Positions 24,686 to 33,172 of a DNA stretch of 43,931 nucleotides are shown here, piece by piece (within the stretch, counting starts at the first letter, position 1; each line of letters begins with the position of its first letter). Made by a program: the position numbers and the translations under genes. Below the pieces are notes generated by a model, which was not told the origin of the DNA, made no database searches, and saw only the letters and a list, made by a program, of their open reading frames with translations. The stretch is from Mycobacterium sp. NS-7484 (GTDB lineage Bacteria; Actinomycetota; Actinomycetes; Mycobacteriales; Mycobacteriaceae), in the NCBI RefSeq assembly GCF_001953975.1, contig NZ_MBEJ01000074.1:1-43931 (forward strand), written 5' to 3'.

Positions 24686-25795
24686 TCACCGGATCCCGTT
24701 GCTGATGAGGCCGTCACGCCGTTCGTCCGCAAGGTTGCCGCTTGGTCATGGCGCCTGTTGGTCATTCTGGCCGCGATTGTGGCGTTGCTATGGCTGGTCA
24801 AGCACCTCGAAGTGATCGTCGTGCCGGTCGCGCTGGCGACCATGGTGGCGGCGTTGCTGCTACCCGCGGTGGATTTCATGGACCGTCGCGGGGCGCCGCG
24901 CGGCGCCGCGGTGGCCCTGGTGTTGCTGGCCAGTTTCGCGGTGGTGGGCGGCATCCTGAGCTTCGTCATCTCCCAATTCATCGAGGGCGCACCGCAACTC
25001 GTCGAGCAGGTGACCCGAAGCATCGACGGGGTGCGTAACTGGCTGATCAACGGTCCGCTGCAGTTGAGCAAGGAGCAGATCGACCAGGCCGGCAACACCG
25101 CCATCGAGGCGTTGCAGCGCAACCAGGAGAAGCTCACCACTGGAGCGCTGTCCACCGCGGGCACCCTCACCGAACTGCTCACCGGTGCCCTGCTGGTGCT
25201 GTTCACCTTGATCTTCCTGCTGCAGGGCGGCCGCAACATCTTCGCGTTCGTCACCAAGGTGTTCCCGAGCCATGTGCGGGAGCGGGTCCGCGACGCCGGC
25301 AGGGCCGGTTTCCATTCGCTGGGTGGTTACATGCGGGCCACATTCCTGGTGGCCCTCGTCGATGCGGTCGGTATCGGCACCGGCCTGGCCATCATGGGCA
25401 TCCCGCTGGCGTTGCCGCTGGCCTCCTTGGTGTTCCTGGGTGCGTTCATCCCGCTGGTCGGTGCGGTGGTCGCCGGATTCCTCGCGGTGGTGGTGGCACT
25501 GCTGGCCAAGGGCTTCATCTACGCCCTGATCACCCTCGGTCTGATCATCGCCGTGCAGCAGCTGGAAGGGCACGTGCTGCAACCGCTGGTGATGGGCCGC
25601 GCGGTGTCGATCCATCCGCTGGCGGTCGTGCTCGCCATCGCCGCCGGCGGTGTGCTCGCCGGCATCGTGGGCGCGCTGCTCGCGGTGCCCACCGTGGCCT
25701 TCATCAACAGCGCCACGCGCATCCTGCTGGCGGAGAACCCCGAAGACGTGGAGGCCCAATTGGAGGAATCCGAGGGCGTCGTTATCGAGGAGTAG
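24683..25795 (+). CDS. AI-2E family transporter (Rv0205-like)
   Basis: A 370-residue membrane protein of the AI-2E (TqsA/UPF0118) family, about eight helices with the usual extracytoplasmic domain between helices 3 and 4 (about 100-160). Typical pieces are [40 protein letters not shown] and the ending [20 protein letters not shown]. Homologues move small molecules or ions; the substrate here is unknown and the family name does not prove autoinducer transport. The tail is acidic. It matches Rv0205, convergent with mmpL3 with an 18-base gap. Confidence 0.9.
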   Translation: MSPDPVADEAVTPFVRKVAAWSWRLLVILAAIVALLWLVKHLEVIVVPVALATMVAALLLPAVDFMDRRGAPRGAAVALVLLASFAVVGGILSFVISQFIEGAPQLVEQVTRSIDGVRNWLINGPLQLSKEQIDQAGNTAIEALQRNQEKLTTGALSTAGTLTELLTGALLVLFTLIFLLQGGRNIFAFVTKVFPSHVRERVRDAGRAGFHSLGGYMRATFLVALVDAVGIGTGLAIMGIPLALPLASLVFLGAFIPLVGAVVAGFLAVVVALLAKGFIYALITLGLIIAVQQLEGHVLQPLVMGRAVSIHPLAVVLAIAAGGVLAGIVGALLAVPTVAFINSATRILLAENPEDVEAQLEESEGVVIEE

Positions 25796-25806
25796 CGGTC
25801 GACCGA

Positions 25807-25828
25807 GAAGGCCCTAGAGCCGGCCTTC
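25807..25828. terminator. Hairpin at the AI-2E/mmpL3 convergence
   Basis: GAAGGCC (25807-25813), 8-base loop, GGCCTTC (25822-25828), overlapping the last mmpL3 codons, preceded by a CGGTCGACCG palindrome (25796-25805). It could end transcription from both sides, but no T run is present. Confidence 0.4.
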
Positions 25829-28828
25829 GCGGCGCAGGAGATCCTGGGCGCTCATCCCACCGCCACGCCGTGGCGGCTCGTCGTCGTCATGGGCAGTGAA
25901 CTTCTGCGTCGACGGATCCTGCTCGCGTGGGCCCGGCGGCGGGGTCGGACCCGGACGCTGCGCGTTGAATGCCGTCGTCGGGGCGTTCTCCCCACCGGCG
26001 GGCGGTCGCTGCTGCGGCTGCGGCATGGCACGCGTCGCGTCGGTCGACGGCCGCGGTGCCGGCGGCGGAGGAGGCCCGGGCGGGGTGCCGTTGGCCGGCC
26101 CACCGGTCGTGGGTCCACCGCGCAGCGCACCCAGCCATGATTCGATCTCCCGATCTTCCCGCTGCGGCCCGGCCGCCGGACCGCTGCTCGGCCGTGCCGT
26201 CGGGGCTGCGGTGCGTTCGGTGCGGGTGTTCGCGTTGGCATTGCTGTTGCCGGTGGCGGTGTTGACGGTGTTGACCGCGCTGTTCACTGCGTTGCGTACG
26301 GCGTTGCGGGCCATGGCGAACCGCGTGGTGGCCGGTTCCGGTTCCGGATCGGGCCGCCGCTGAGGGACATTCTGCGGAGGCGTGATCCGCGCCGTGCCCG
26401 CTGCCGAGGGCGCATTGGTACGCGGCATGGGAGGACGCATGGGCTCGATCGCCGGATGGGTCGGATCGTGCGGCCGCGGCGGTGGCGGCGCCACGGCGCC
26501 GCCGCCGGCCAGGGCGCGCGGGTCTTCCCCGGAATCCTGCATGACGGGACGCTTGCGCTCGTCGGGCAGCTCGGTCTCGCCGAGGCCGATCGCCTCCTGG
26601 ATCCGCTTCATCCAGCGCGGCGCCCACCAGCAATCGTCGCCGAGCAGTTTCATGATGGCCGGCACCAGGAACATACGAATCACGGTGGCGTCCAACAGAA
26701 GTGCGATCAGCAGACCGAAGGCCAGGTACTTCATCATCACCAGGTCGGAGAACGCGAACGCGCCGGCGACCACGGCCAGCACCAGGGCGGCGCCGGTGAT
26801 CAGGCGACCGGTGGTCGCGGTACCGATCCGGATGGCCTCGGCGGTGGACATACCGCGTTCACGGGCCTCCACCATGCGGGAGACCAGGAACACCTCGTAG
26901 TCGGTGGACAGACCCCAGATCACCGCGATGATCAGACCGATCATCGGTGCCATCAGCGGCTGCGGGGTGTAGTTCAATATGCCCGAGCCGTGGCCGTCGA
27001 CGAACATCCAGGTCAGGATGCCCATGGTGGAACCGAGGGTGAGCGCGCTCATCAAGGCGGCCTTGATCGGCAGCACGATCGATCCGAAGGCCAGGAACAT
27101 CAGGATCGTGGTGGTGATCACCAGGATGGTCACCATCAGTGGCAATCTGTCGAACAGGCTGTGGATCGAATCCTGTTCCAGGGCCGGTGTGCCGCCGACG
27201 AACACGTCGATGCCGTGCGGTGGTTGCAGCGCACGAAGATCCGAGATGTTGGTGGCCGCGTCGCCGCGGTTGACCAGACCGTTCTGGATCACCCGGACCG
27301 ACGGGTCCTTGGAGCCGCTGTCGGTGGCCGGACGCTCCTTCCACATGGAATCCGGGTTGTTGTCCGGATCGGTGAAACCGGAAACGGTCAGCGCCTTGGC
27401 CCGCATGTCGGCGATCTGCGCGTCGGTGATCGGCTCGCCGTCTTCCCGCTGCATCACCAACGTGATCTGCTCGGTGCGGAACCCGGGGAACAGTTTGTCG
27501 AACTCCTCCTGCGACTGGCGCACCGAGTTGTCCGGGGGCAGATACTTCTCACTGATGCCGGCGAGGGTCAGCGAGCCGATCGGCAACACCAGCAGGGTCA
27601 TCACGATCAGGATCGGCGTGGCGAAGGCGATCGGACGCTTCATCACCACGTTGACCAGCCGGCCCCAGAAGCCCCTCTCGACTTCTTCGCGGGTCATGGT
27701 CTTCTGGGTCTTTTCGATGAACCAGTCGATGATCCGGCGGGAGAAGGGCCAGTTGGCCAGGAACGGCACCTTCAGCAGCGTGCGTACCCCGAGCGCGTCG
27801 ACGTTGGCGCCCAGGATGCCCAGCGTCGCGGGCAACACCGTGATCGACAGGAACGCCGCCAGCAGCACCGAGGCGATGATCGCGTAGGTGATCGATTTGA
27901 GGAAGCCCAGCGGGATCAGCAACAGCGGCAGCGAGGAGGCCACGATGATCACCGCGGAGAAGGCCACGGTGCGGCCCGAGGTCATCACCGATCTTCGGAC
28001 TGCGGCCGCGGTGTCATAACCTTCGGCGAGTTCTTCTCGGAACCGGCTAACGATGAACAGGCCGTAGTCGATGGCGATACCGAAGCCCATCATCGTCACC
28101 ACGGGTTGGGCGAAGAAGTGGACGGGGCCGAACTCCGCGGTGAACCGCAGGATGCCGAGCGCGCCGGCGATGGTCAGACCACCGATGATGGCGGGCAGAG
28201 CCGCGGCCACCGCGCCGCCGAACACGAAGAACAGCACCACGGCCACCAGCGGGACGATGGCCAGTTCGGCGCGTTTCTGATCGGTACCGATGGTGCCGGT
28301 GAGCTCGCTGGCCAGTGGGTTGAGCCCGGCCAGCTGGATGTTGCCGTCGTTGATCGCCCGAAGTTCGGGCTCGACGGCCTGGTAGTTCTTGAGGATGTCG
28401 TCGTCGTTGTCGCCCTGCAGCGGAATACTGACGAAGGTGTGCCGCTGATCTTCGGTCTTCATCGCGGCCAGGCCCGCCACATCGGGCGCCTTGAGCCAGC
28501 CGACCCAGCTGACGATCTGATCCGGGTTGTCCTCGACGACCTTGTCGAGCTCGCCGGTGACCTTCTTCTGCCATGCCTTGTCGGTGACCAGCTTGTCGTC
28601 CGGAGGCGTCAGGATCGCCACGATGTGGCTGGTCCGGTCACGGCCATACACTTCGTCGGCCAGCAGCGAGGCCCGGACCGATTGGCTGCCCTCGTCGTAG
28701 AAACCGCTCTGGGTGACGCGCTTTCCAAGGTCGGCGCCGTAGATGCCGCCACCGAGGCATAGCGCCACCATGACACCGATGACGATGTACCGGAACTGGT
28801 ACACCGTTCGACCCCACCAGGCGAACAC
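25814..28828 (-). CDS. mmpL3: Trehalose monomycolate flippase MmpL3
   Basis: A 1004-residue RND transporter, the essential exporter of trehalose monomycolate to the outer membrane and target of many antimycobacterial inhibitors. It has twelve helices, two periplasmic porter domains and a Pro/Arg/Gly-rich cytoplasmic tail of about 250 residues. The proton-relay pairs are present: D254-Y255 (AIDYGLFI) and D643-Y644 (STDYEVFL), two residues lower than M. tuberculosis D256-Y257 and D645-Y646. The N-terminus is MFAWWGRTVYQFRYIVIGVM, starting at GTG 28828 after AGGAG. It matches Rv0206c, followed upstream by the NYN gene and trmB on the same strand. It has also been linked to haem uptake through Rv0203. 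Confidence 0.97.
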   Translation of the reverse strand: MFAWWGRTVYQFRYIVIGVMVALCLGGGIYGADLGKRVTQSGFYDEGSQSVRASLLADEVYGRDRTSHIVAILTPPDDKLVTDKAWQKKVTGELDKVVEDNPDQIVSWVGWLKAPDVAGLAAMKTEDQRHTFVSIPLQGDNDDDILKNYQAVEPELRAINDGNIQLAGLNPLASELTGTIGTDQKRAELAIVPLVAVVLFFVFGGAVAAALPAIIGGLTIAGALGILRFTAEFGPVHFFAQPVVTMMGFGIAIDYGLFIVSRFREELAEGYDTAAAVRRSVMTSGRTVAFSAVIIVASSLPLLLIPLGFLKSITYAIIASVLLAAFLSITVLPATLGILGANVDALGVRTLLKVPFLANWPFSRRIIDWFIEKTQKTMTREEVERGFWGRLVNVVMKRPIAFATPILIVMTLLVLPIGSLTLAGISEKYLPPDNSVRQSQEEFDKLFPGFRTEQITLVMQREDGEPITDAQIADMRAKALTVSGFTDPDNNPDSMWKERPATDSGSKDPSVRVIQNGLVNRGDAATNISDLRALQPPHGIDVFVGGTPALEQDSIHSLFDRLPLMVTILVITTTILMFLAFGSIVLPIKAALMSALTLGSTMGILTWMFVDGHGSGILNYTPQPLMAPMIGLIIAVIWGLSTDYEVFLVSRMVEARERGMSTAEAIRIGTATTGRLITGAALVLAVVAGAFAFSDLVMMKYLAFGLLIALLLDATVIRMFLVPAIMKLLGDDCWWAPRWMKRIQEAIGLGETELPDERKRPVMQDSGEDPRALAGGGAVAPPPPRPHDPTHPAIEPMRPPMPRTNAPSAAGTARITPPQNVPQRRPDPEPEPATTRFAMARNAVRNAVNSAVNTVNTATGNSNANANTRTERTAAPTARPSSGPAAGPQREDREIESWLGALRGGPTTGGPANGTPPGPPPPPAPRPSTDATRAMPQPQQRPPAGGENAPTTAFNAQRPGPTPPPGPREQDPSTQKFTAHDDDEPPRRGGGMSAQDLLRREGRL

Positions 28829-28906
28829 TTAGGCTCCTAACGCTTTGATACTTCGCTCTAAAACTTTTGGTGACCCGCGCTTCGACTGGACGAGGGTCTT
28901 CAGTTG

Positions 28907-29611
28907 TCACACACGCGCGGTCAGTAGCGATGACAGCGGCCGGAACGGTTGCAGCCATGCTCCCTGCTCGGGTAGCGAGTCCAGGCCGATCCGTGGCACC
29001 GGTTCCCGGAACACACCGGGAATATCCTCCAGATCGACAAACTCCAAGGTATCCGACGCTAGCGCCCAGCTCGCATGTTCGCGAAATCCGAGCACCTGCA
29101 CCGGAGTGCCCTCCCGGGCGATCTCTTCCAGCGGTTGCCGGAACGCCTGCCCGTCGGCCGACGCCACCAGGACCGCCGCGAGCCCTTCACTGCGACGTAG
29201 GGCGATGTGGTCGAGCATGTCGCTGTCGACATCGCTGTCGTCGTCGATCTTCGGCTTGGCGAAGACGGCGAACCCCACGTTACGCAGCGCTTCCACCCAG
29301 GGCCGCACAACATCGGCGCTACCTGGGGCGATGTTGGTGAAGACGGTGGCCTCGGGCTCCAGGGAGACGGCCGCGTCGTCGCCCTTTGCGGCCGACAGAT
29401 CCGCGGTGTAGCCGAGCAGCCAGCGGCCCAGCGCATCGAAGCGGGGGCGATGTGCGGCGGTTGGTCGACCGCCCAGGATCGCACCCAGCCCCATGTCCAG
29501 ATTGGGGGCGTCCCACACCAGCAGCACCCGGCGTGGCGGGGTGGCCGGTGTGGCGGAATCGGATTCCTCGACCTGCGCGGACGCGTCGTGCATGTCTTCG
29601 GTCACACTCAT
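28907..29611 (-). CDS. NYN (PIN-like) domain protein, Rv0207c-like
   Basis: A 234-residue protein with an N-terminal disordered stretch (about 1-28) and a NYN/PIN-like nuclease fold. The first strand RVLLVWDAPNLDMGLG has the conserved Asp-Asn pair, the middle KPKIDDDSDVDSDMLDHIAL supplies the acidic cluster, and LVASADGQAF matches the last conserved Asp. NYN proteins are Mg-dependent ribonucleases or RNA-binding proteins; activity here is untested. The ATG at 29611 overlaps the trmB stop (ATGA), so it is coupled to trmB; mmpL3 follows 78 bases downstream. The conserved trmB-NYN-mmpL3 order suggests shared transcription. Confidence 0.85.
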   Translation of the reverse strand: MSVTEDMHDASAQVEESDSATPATPPRRVLLVWDAPNLDMGLGAILGGRPTAAHRPRFDALGRWLLGYTADLSAAKGDDAAVSLEPEATVFTNIAPGSADVVRPWVEALRNVGFAVFAKPKIDDDSDVDSDMLDHIALRRSEGLAAVLVASADGQAFRQPLEEIAREGTPVQVLGFREHASWALASDTLEFVDLEDIPGVFREPVPRIGLDSLPEQGAWLQPFRPLSSLLTARV

Positions 29612-30387
29612 GGCCGTTTCTCCCACACCAGCTCGGTGACGTCGGGGCCGGCCAGGGCTTTGCGCTCGTACTTGGTGACCGGGCGCTCGGTCGAGATCGG
29701 CAGATCCGCACCTGGGGCGACCCGGCGCAGCCGCGGTTCGGCGTCACCGACCTCGGCGATGTGTTCGGCGTATCCGGCGTGGTCGGTGGCCGCATGCAGG
29801 ATTCCGCCCGGGCGCAGCCGGTCGGCGATCAGCGCGACGGTCGCCGGTTGCAGCAACCGGCGCTTGTGGTGACGGGCCTTGGGCCAGGGGTCCGGGAAGA
29901 ACACCCGCACGCCGGTCAGCGTCTCGGGACCGAACATGTGCTCCAGCACGTCGACGCCGTCACCGCGGACCATGCGGATGTTGGTGACCGGGGCGGGGGT
30001 CTGTGCGGTGCGGTCGATCGCGCTGAGCAGTTGGGCCAGGCCCTTGCGGTAGACCTCTACGGCGATCACATCGAGATCCGGCTCGGCCTGGGCCATCGCC
30101 AGGGTGGATGTGCCGGTACCCGAACCGATCTCGAGGATCACCGGTGCCGAGCGGCCGAACCAGGCCGCGGTATCGAGGTTGACGATCGGTTGCGAATTGT
30201 CGTCGCGGGCCTGAAGGCCCAGTTCAGGCCACAGCCGGTCCCAGGTTTCCTGTTGCGCCGGCGACAGCGTCGAGCGGCGGGTCCGGAAGCTGGTCACCCG
30301 GGGGAAACGGTGTGGCTGGGCAGCCGGCCCGTCGGCTACTTCATCTGCCGAGGCCGGTCCGCCGACGTCGGACCTGGACGGGTGCAT
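29608..30387 (-). CDS. trmB: tRNA (guanine-N7)-methyltransferase
   Basis: A 259-residue class I methyltransferase that makes m7G46 in the tRNA variable loop. The SAM loop EIGSGTGTSTLAMAQAEP and acidic EVYRKGL, the catalytic PDPWPKARHHKRRL motif and the C-terminal HAATDHAGYAEHI are typical of TrmB. ATG 30387 (MHPSRSDVGG) was chosen because the frame upstream (open to 30474) is not like TrmB and reaches the divergent GTPase leader. About 35 N-terminal residues are polar and poorly conserved. It matches Rv0208c. The NYN start overlaps its stop. Confidence 0.95.
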   Translation of the reverse strand: MHPSRSDVGGPASADEVADGPAAQPHRFPRVTSFRTRRSTLSPAQQETWDRLWPELGLQARDDNSQPIVNLDTAAWFGRSAPVILEIGSGTGTSTLAMAQAEPDLDVIAVEVYRKGLAQLLSAIDRTAQTPAPVTNIRMVRGDGVDVLEHMFGPETLTGVRVFFPDPWPKARHHKRRLLQPATVALIADRLRPGGILHAATDHAGYAEHIAEVGDAEPRLRRVAPGADLPISTERPVTKYERKALAGPDVTELVWEKRP

Positions 30388-30465
30388 CAGTCCATGGTCT
30401 CTTATCGGGGGCGGCGCGCCCGCATCGTGGTAGAGATTGATACCCAACAGTTGCCTCCGGCCGGC

Positions 30466-30479
30466 AGGAGGCAAACATC
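30466..30479 (+). promoter_or_regulatory. AGGAGG Shine-Dalgarno facing an AUC codon
   Basis: AGGAGG (30466-30471) is a perfect anti-16S match; five bases on, in the frame of the downstream GTPase-like gene, is ATC (30477-30479). No ATG, GTG or TTG occurs in that frame from 30441 to the TTG at 30609. The true start may be a rare AUC, adding 44 residues. Confidence 0.4.
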
Positions 30480-30608
30480 CGTTCGCGGGTCCGCCGCGGC
30501 CGTGTCACGATTTTTCCTGACGCCCCGGATTGCGCCCGTCACCAGGAAGGCTGCCAGATTTTCGCCGACGAGCTCACACGCTTTGCCGACCGCGCCGGCG
30601 ATGCGCGG

Positions 30609-31529
30609 TTGGCCGAGATCTGTGCGCGAGTGACGGCTCCGGTGGCCGTCGAGGTGCAGGGGCGCCGGGGGGTCGGTACCAGCACCGTGACCGAGGCCCT
30701 GGGCGACGCGGGCCTGCAGATCGCCGCAACCGGTGAGGTCGCGGTGGTGGTGATCGCCGAGGTGCTCAAACCCGAGGACCGCGCGCTGCTGACCGAATTG
30801 AGCCGGGCCGGGCGGCCGGCCGTGGTGGTGTTCAACAAGGCCGACCTGGCCGGATCCTCCCCGGGCGGACCGATGGCGACGGCTCATCGCCGGGCCCGCC
30901 GCCTGCAGGACATGGCTGGGGTGCCGGTGGTGCCGATGGTCGCGCTGCTGGCTTCGGTGGCCTTGGCGGCGCACGAGGTGGCCGCGTTGGGCGTGCTGAC
31001 GCGCGAGCCTGGTGACCTGACGTCGGCGGACGCCTTCGTCGACGCGCCGCATCGGCTTCCGGTCGAGGTGCGCGCCGGGCTGCTGCGGCGGCTGGACCGG
31101 TTCGGGATCGCCCATGCCACGCTGGCGTTGAGCCGCGGCGCGGATGCCGCATCCCTGCCCGGTGTGCTGCGCGGGCTCAGCCAGGTCGACCGGGTGCTGA
31201 CGGCCATCGACGCCGCGGCCGCCCCGGTGCGGTATCGCCGGGCGCGGTGGGCGCTGACGGAGCTGCGTGCGATCGGGGGCGAAGCGGTGGGCCGCTTCCT
31301 GGCGGCCGACGACACAGTCCTCGCGATGATGGGGGCGGCCGTCGACGTGGTGCAGGCCGAGGGCCTCACGGTGGAAACGGGTGATGGTCACGTCGACCAC
31401 CTGTGCCGGGCCCGGCGCTGGCGGCACTACCGCGACGGGCCGGTGAACGCCCTGCACCGCCGGTGCGCCGACGACATCGTGCGTGGGTCGCTGAGACTGC
31501 TGGACGCGACGGCGGCCGACAGGCGATGA
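30609..31529 (+). CDS. GTPase-like protein without P-loop lysine (Rv0209-like)
   Basis: At least 306 residues. A P-loop-like segment GRRGVGTST (18-26) has Thr where GTPases have Lys, and the G4 motif is intact as FNKADL (N76, K77, D79). The G3 DxxG motif is not evident. The rest is helical and Arg/Ala-rich, with no clear membrane helix. Layout and pairing with the next gene suggest a dynamin-like or related GTPase partner that binds nucleotide weakly or not at all. The only canonical start is TTG 30609; the frame is open upstream to 30441 and a strong AGGAGG precedes ATC 30477, so the protein may be about 350 residues. Its stop overlaps the next ATG (ATGA), so the pair is coupled. Confidence 0.8.
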   Translation: MAEICARVTAPVAVEVQGRRGVGTSTVTEALGDAGLQIAATGEVAVVVIAEVLKPEDRALLTELSRAGRPAVVVFNKADLAGSSPGGPMATAHRRARRLQDMAGVPVVPMVALLASVALAAHEVAALGVLTREPGDLTSADAFVDAPHRLPVEVRAGLLRRLDRFGIAHATLALSRGADAASLPGVLRGLSQVDRVLTAIDAAAAPVRYRRARWALTELRAIGGEAVGRFLAADDTVLAMMGAAVDVVQAEGLTVETGDGHVDHLCRARRWRHYRDGPVNALHRRCADDIVRGSLRLLDATAADRR

Positions 31530-33016
31530 CCGACGTGGACACCGAGCGGGATCCGGAGGCGGCGCGAGCGGCCAAAGCCGCCGCTGAGGCCGAAGCCGAT
31601 GCCGTGGTCGCGGCGATCGATCCCGGACTGAACTCCCCGGGGGTGCAAACCCGGGACGTGGTGCTCGTTTCCGGCCCGTGGCTGGCCGGATCGACCAGCG
31701 TGCTGGCGGCGCTGCGGGACCGGATGCCACAGACCGAGTTCGTCGAATCCACCGAGTTGGTGGCCGGGGAGGCGCCCGCGGCGGTGGTGTTCGTGGTTTC
31801 GGCCTCCGCGCCGCTCACCGAATCGGACTGTGCGCTGGTCGATTTGGCGACCCGGTACACCGATCTGGTGATCGGTGTGGTGTCCAAGATCGATGCTCAC
31901 CGGGATTGGCGTGACGTGCGCGATGCCGACGCCGCGATTCTCGCCGAGCGTGACGCGCACTACCGGAACATGCCCTGGGTCGGGGTGGCGGCCGCACCCG
32001 ACCTCGGTGAGCCGCAGCTCGACGACCTGGTCGACCTGCTCACCGAGCAGCTGGCCGATCCCGACGTCACCCGACGAAACAGGTTGCGGGCCTGGGAAAC
32101 TCGTCTGGAGGCGGTGATCGGCCGGTATGAGGCCGACGCTTCGGGGGCTGACCGTCAGGCGCGCGTTGACGTGTTGCGGGAACGTCGTGCCGAACTGACC
32201 AGGATGCGGCGGCTGACCCGCACCGAGCGCAGCATCGCATTGCGCAGCCAGTTGCAGCAGGCCCGGGTGCAGCTGGGCTATTTCGCCCGCAACCGGTGCA
32301 ATTCGGTGCGCACCGAACTACAGGAGGATGTGGCCGGCATCGGCCGTCGCCGCATCGCGACGTTCGACGAATATGCCCGCCGCCGCGCCGAGGAGGTCGT
32401 CGGAGAGGTCGACGAGGGCGTCACCACGCACCTGCACGCGCTGGCCGGCGAACTCGATCTGCCCACCCCGCCGAGGGCTGCTGCCGCGTCGGCCCCCGCC
32501 CTGCCGGCGCCGCCGCTGAAGTCCCGCACCGCCGAGACCAGGTTGATGCTGGTTCTCGGCGCCGGCTTCGGGCTGGGGGTGGCGGTCGCGGTCAGCAGGT
32601 TGTTGGCCGGTGCTGCGCCGCGGTTGGCTGTCGCCGGGCTCGTGGTCGGCGCCGTCGTCGGCCTGCTGCTGGCGATCTGGGTCGTGGCCACCCGCGGGCT
32701 GTTGCACGACCGGGCGGTGCTGGACCGTTGGGTCACCGAGATCACCACCACGCTGCGGTCGACGGTCGAGGAGCTCGTGGCGACGCGCGTGCTGGCCGCC
32801 GAAACCGCGCTCACCACCGAGCTGGCCGGCCGGGAAGAAGTCGAGAGCGCCCAAGCGGCCGAGAAGACCGCCACCATCGACGCCGAACTGCGCGAGCACG
32901 CCATCGCCACAGCTCGGGCGGCCGCGCAGCGCGACCGGCGTATCCCGCCGTTACGCCGCGCCCTTGACGCTGTCCGGGCGGCCCGGTACGGCTACAACGA
33001 CGCTACCGGTGAGTAA
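31526..33016 (+). CDS. Membrane GTPase-like partner without P-loop lysine (Rv0210-like)
   Basis: A 496-residue protein. The N-terminal domain has a P-loop-like GPWLAGSTS (50-58) with Ser at the lysine position, and a G4-like SKID (120-123). A long charged helical stretch (about 200-320) follows, then two membrane helices (about 341-390: LMLVLGAGFGLGVAVAVSRL and LAVAGLVVGAVVGLLLAIWV), then a helical tail. This is the plan of bacterial dynamin-like proteins, which insert a hairpin into membranes, but with degenerate nucleotide motifs. ATG 31526 overlaps the upstream stop by four bases, fixing the start; the frame is open further up inside the neighbour. Role unknown. The two proteins probably form a hetero-complex at the membrane. 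Confidence 0.82.
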   Translation: MTDVDTERDPEAARAAKAAAEAEADAVVAAIDPGLNSPGVQTRDVVLVSGPWLAGSTSVLAALRDRMPQTEFVESTELVAGEAPAAVVFVVSASAPLTESDCALVDLATRYTDLVIGVVSKIDAHRDWRDVRDADAAILAERDAHYRNMPWVGVAAAPDLGEPQLDDLVDLLTEQLADPDVTRRNRLRAWETRLEAVIGRYEADASGADRQARVDVLRERRAELTRMRRLTRTERSIALRSQLQQARVQLGYFARNRCNSVRTELQEDVAGIGRRRIATFDEYARRRAEEVVGEVDEGVTTHLHALAGELDLPTPPRAAAASAPALPAPPLKSRTAETRLMLVLGAGFGLGVAVAVSRLLAGAAPRLAVAGLVVGAVVGLLLAIWVVATRGLLHDRAVLDRWVTEITTTLRSTVEELVATRVLAAETALTTELAGREEVESAQAAEKTATIDAELREHAIATARAAAQRDRRIPPLRRALDAVRAARYGYNDATGE

Positions 33017-33058
33017 CCGGCCGATAACGCCGATCTGAATCGTTCCTGTGAGTGATCG

Positions 33059-33088
33059 GACATACCACTGGTTCACCTTGGGTATGTC
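33059..33088 (+). promoter_or_regulatory. Dyad upstream of pckA (GACATACC/GGTATGTC)
   Basis: GACATACC (33059-33066), 14-base spacer, GGTATGTC (33081-33088) are perfect inverted 8-mers 85 bases before the pckA start. They could be an operator or a terminator of the upstream gene. pckA is known to respond to carbon source, so an operator is attractive. Confidence 0.45.
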
Positions 33089-33102
33089 ACCCGCGTTAAC
33101 CT

Positions 33103-33117
33103 CTACCCAAGGGGTAG
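33103..33117 (+). promoter_or_regulatory. Short dyad CTACCC/GGGTAG upstream of pckA
   Basis: CTACCC (33103-33108), AAG, GGGTAG (33112-33117). It contains TACCC-N3-GGGTA, two bases shorter in spacing than a RicR site, so I do not call it one. Confidence 0.35.
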
Positions 33118-33172
33118 CCGTGACCGCGATGCAACGTGGCTTGGGTTACACAAACCTACGCAGGAGAATTTG

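Noticed and set aside
26456..28762. 768-residue plus-strand ORF across mmpL3
   Set aside because: Exact antisense of MmpL3 with composition typical of GC-rich shadow frames.
30402..31730. 442-residue minus-strand ORF over the GTPase-like gene
   Set aside because: Pro/Arg/His-rich shadow; the plus-strand genes have overlapping starts and motifs.
33103..33117. TACCC-AAG-GGGTA as a RicR site before pckA
   Set aside because: Spacer is 3 instead of 5 bases; unlikely to fit the CsoR-type tetramer.
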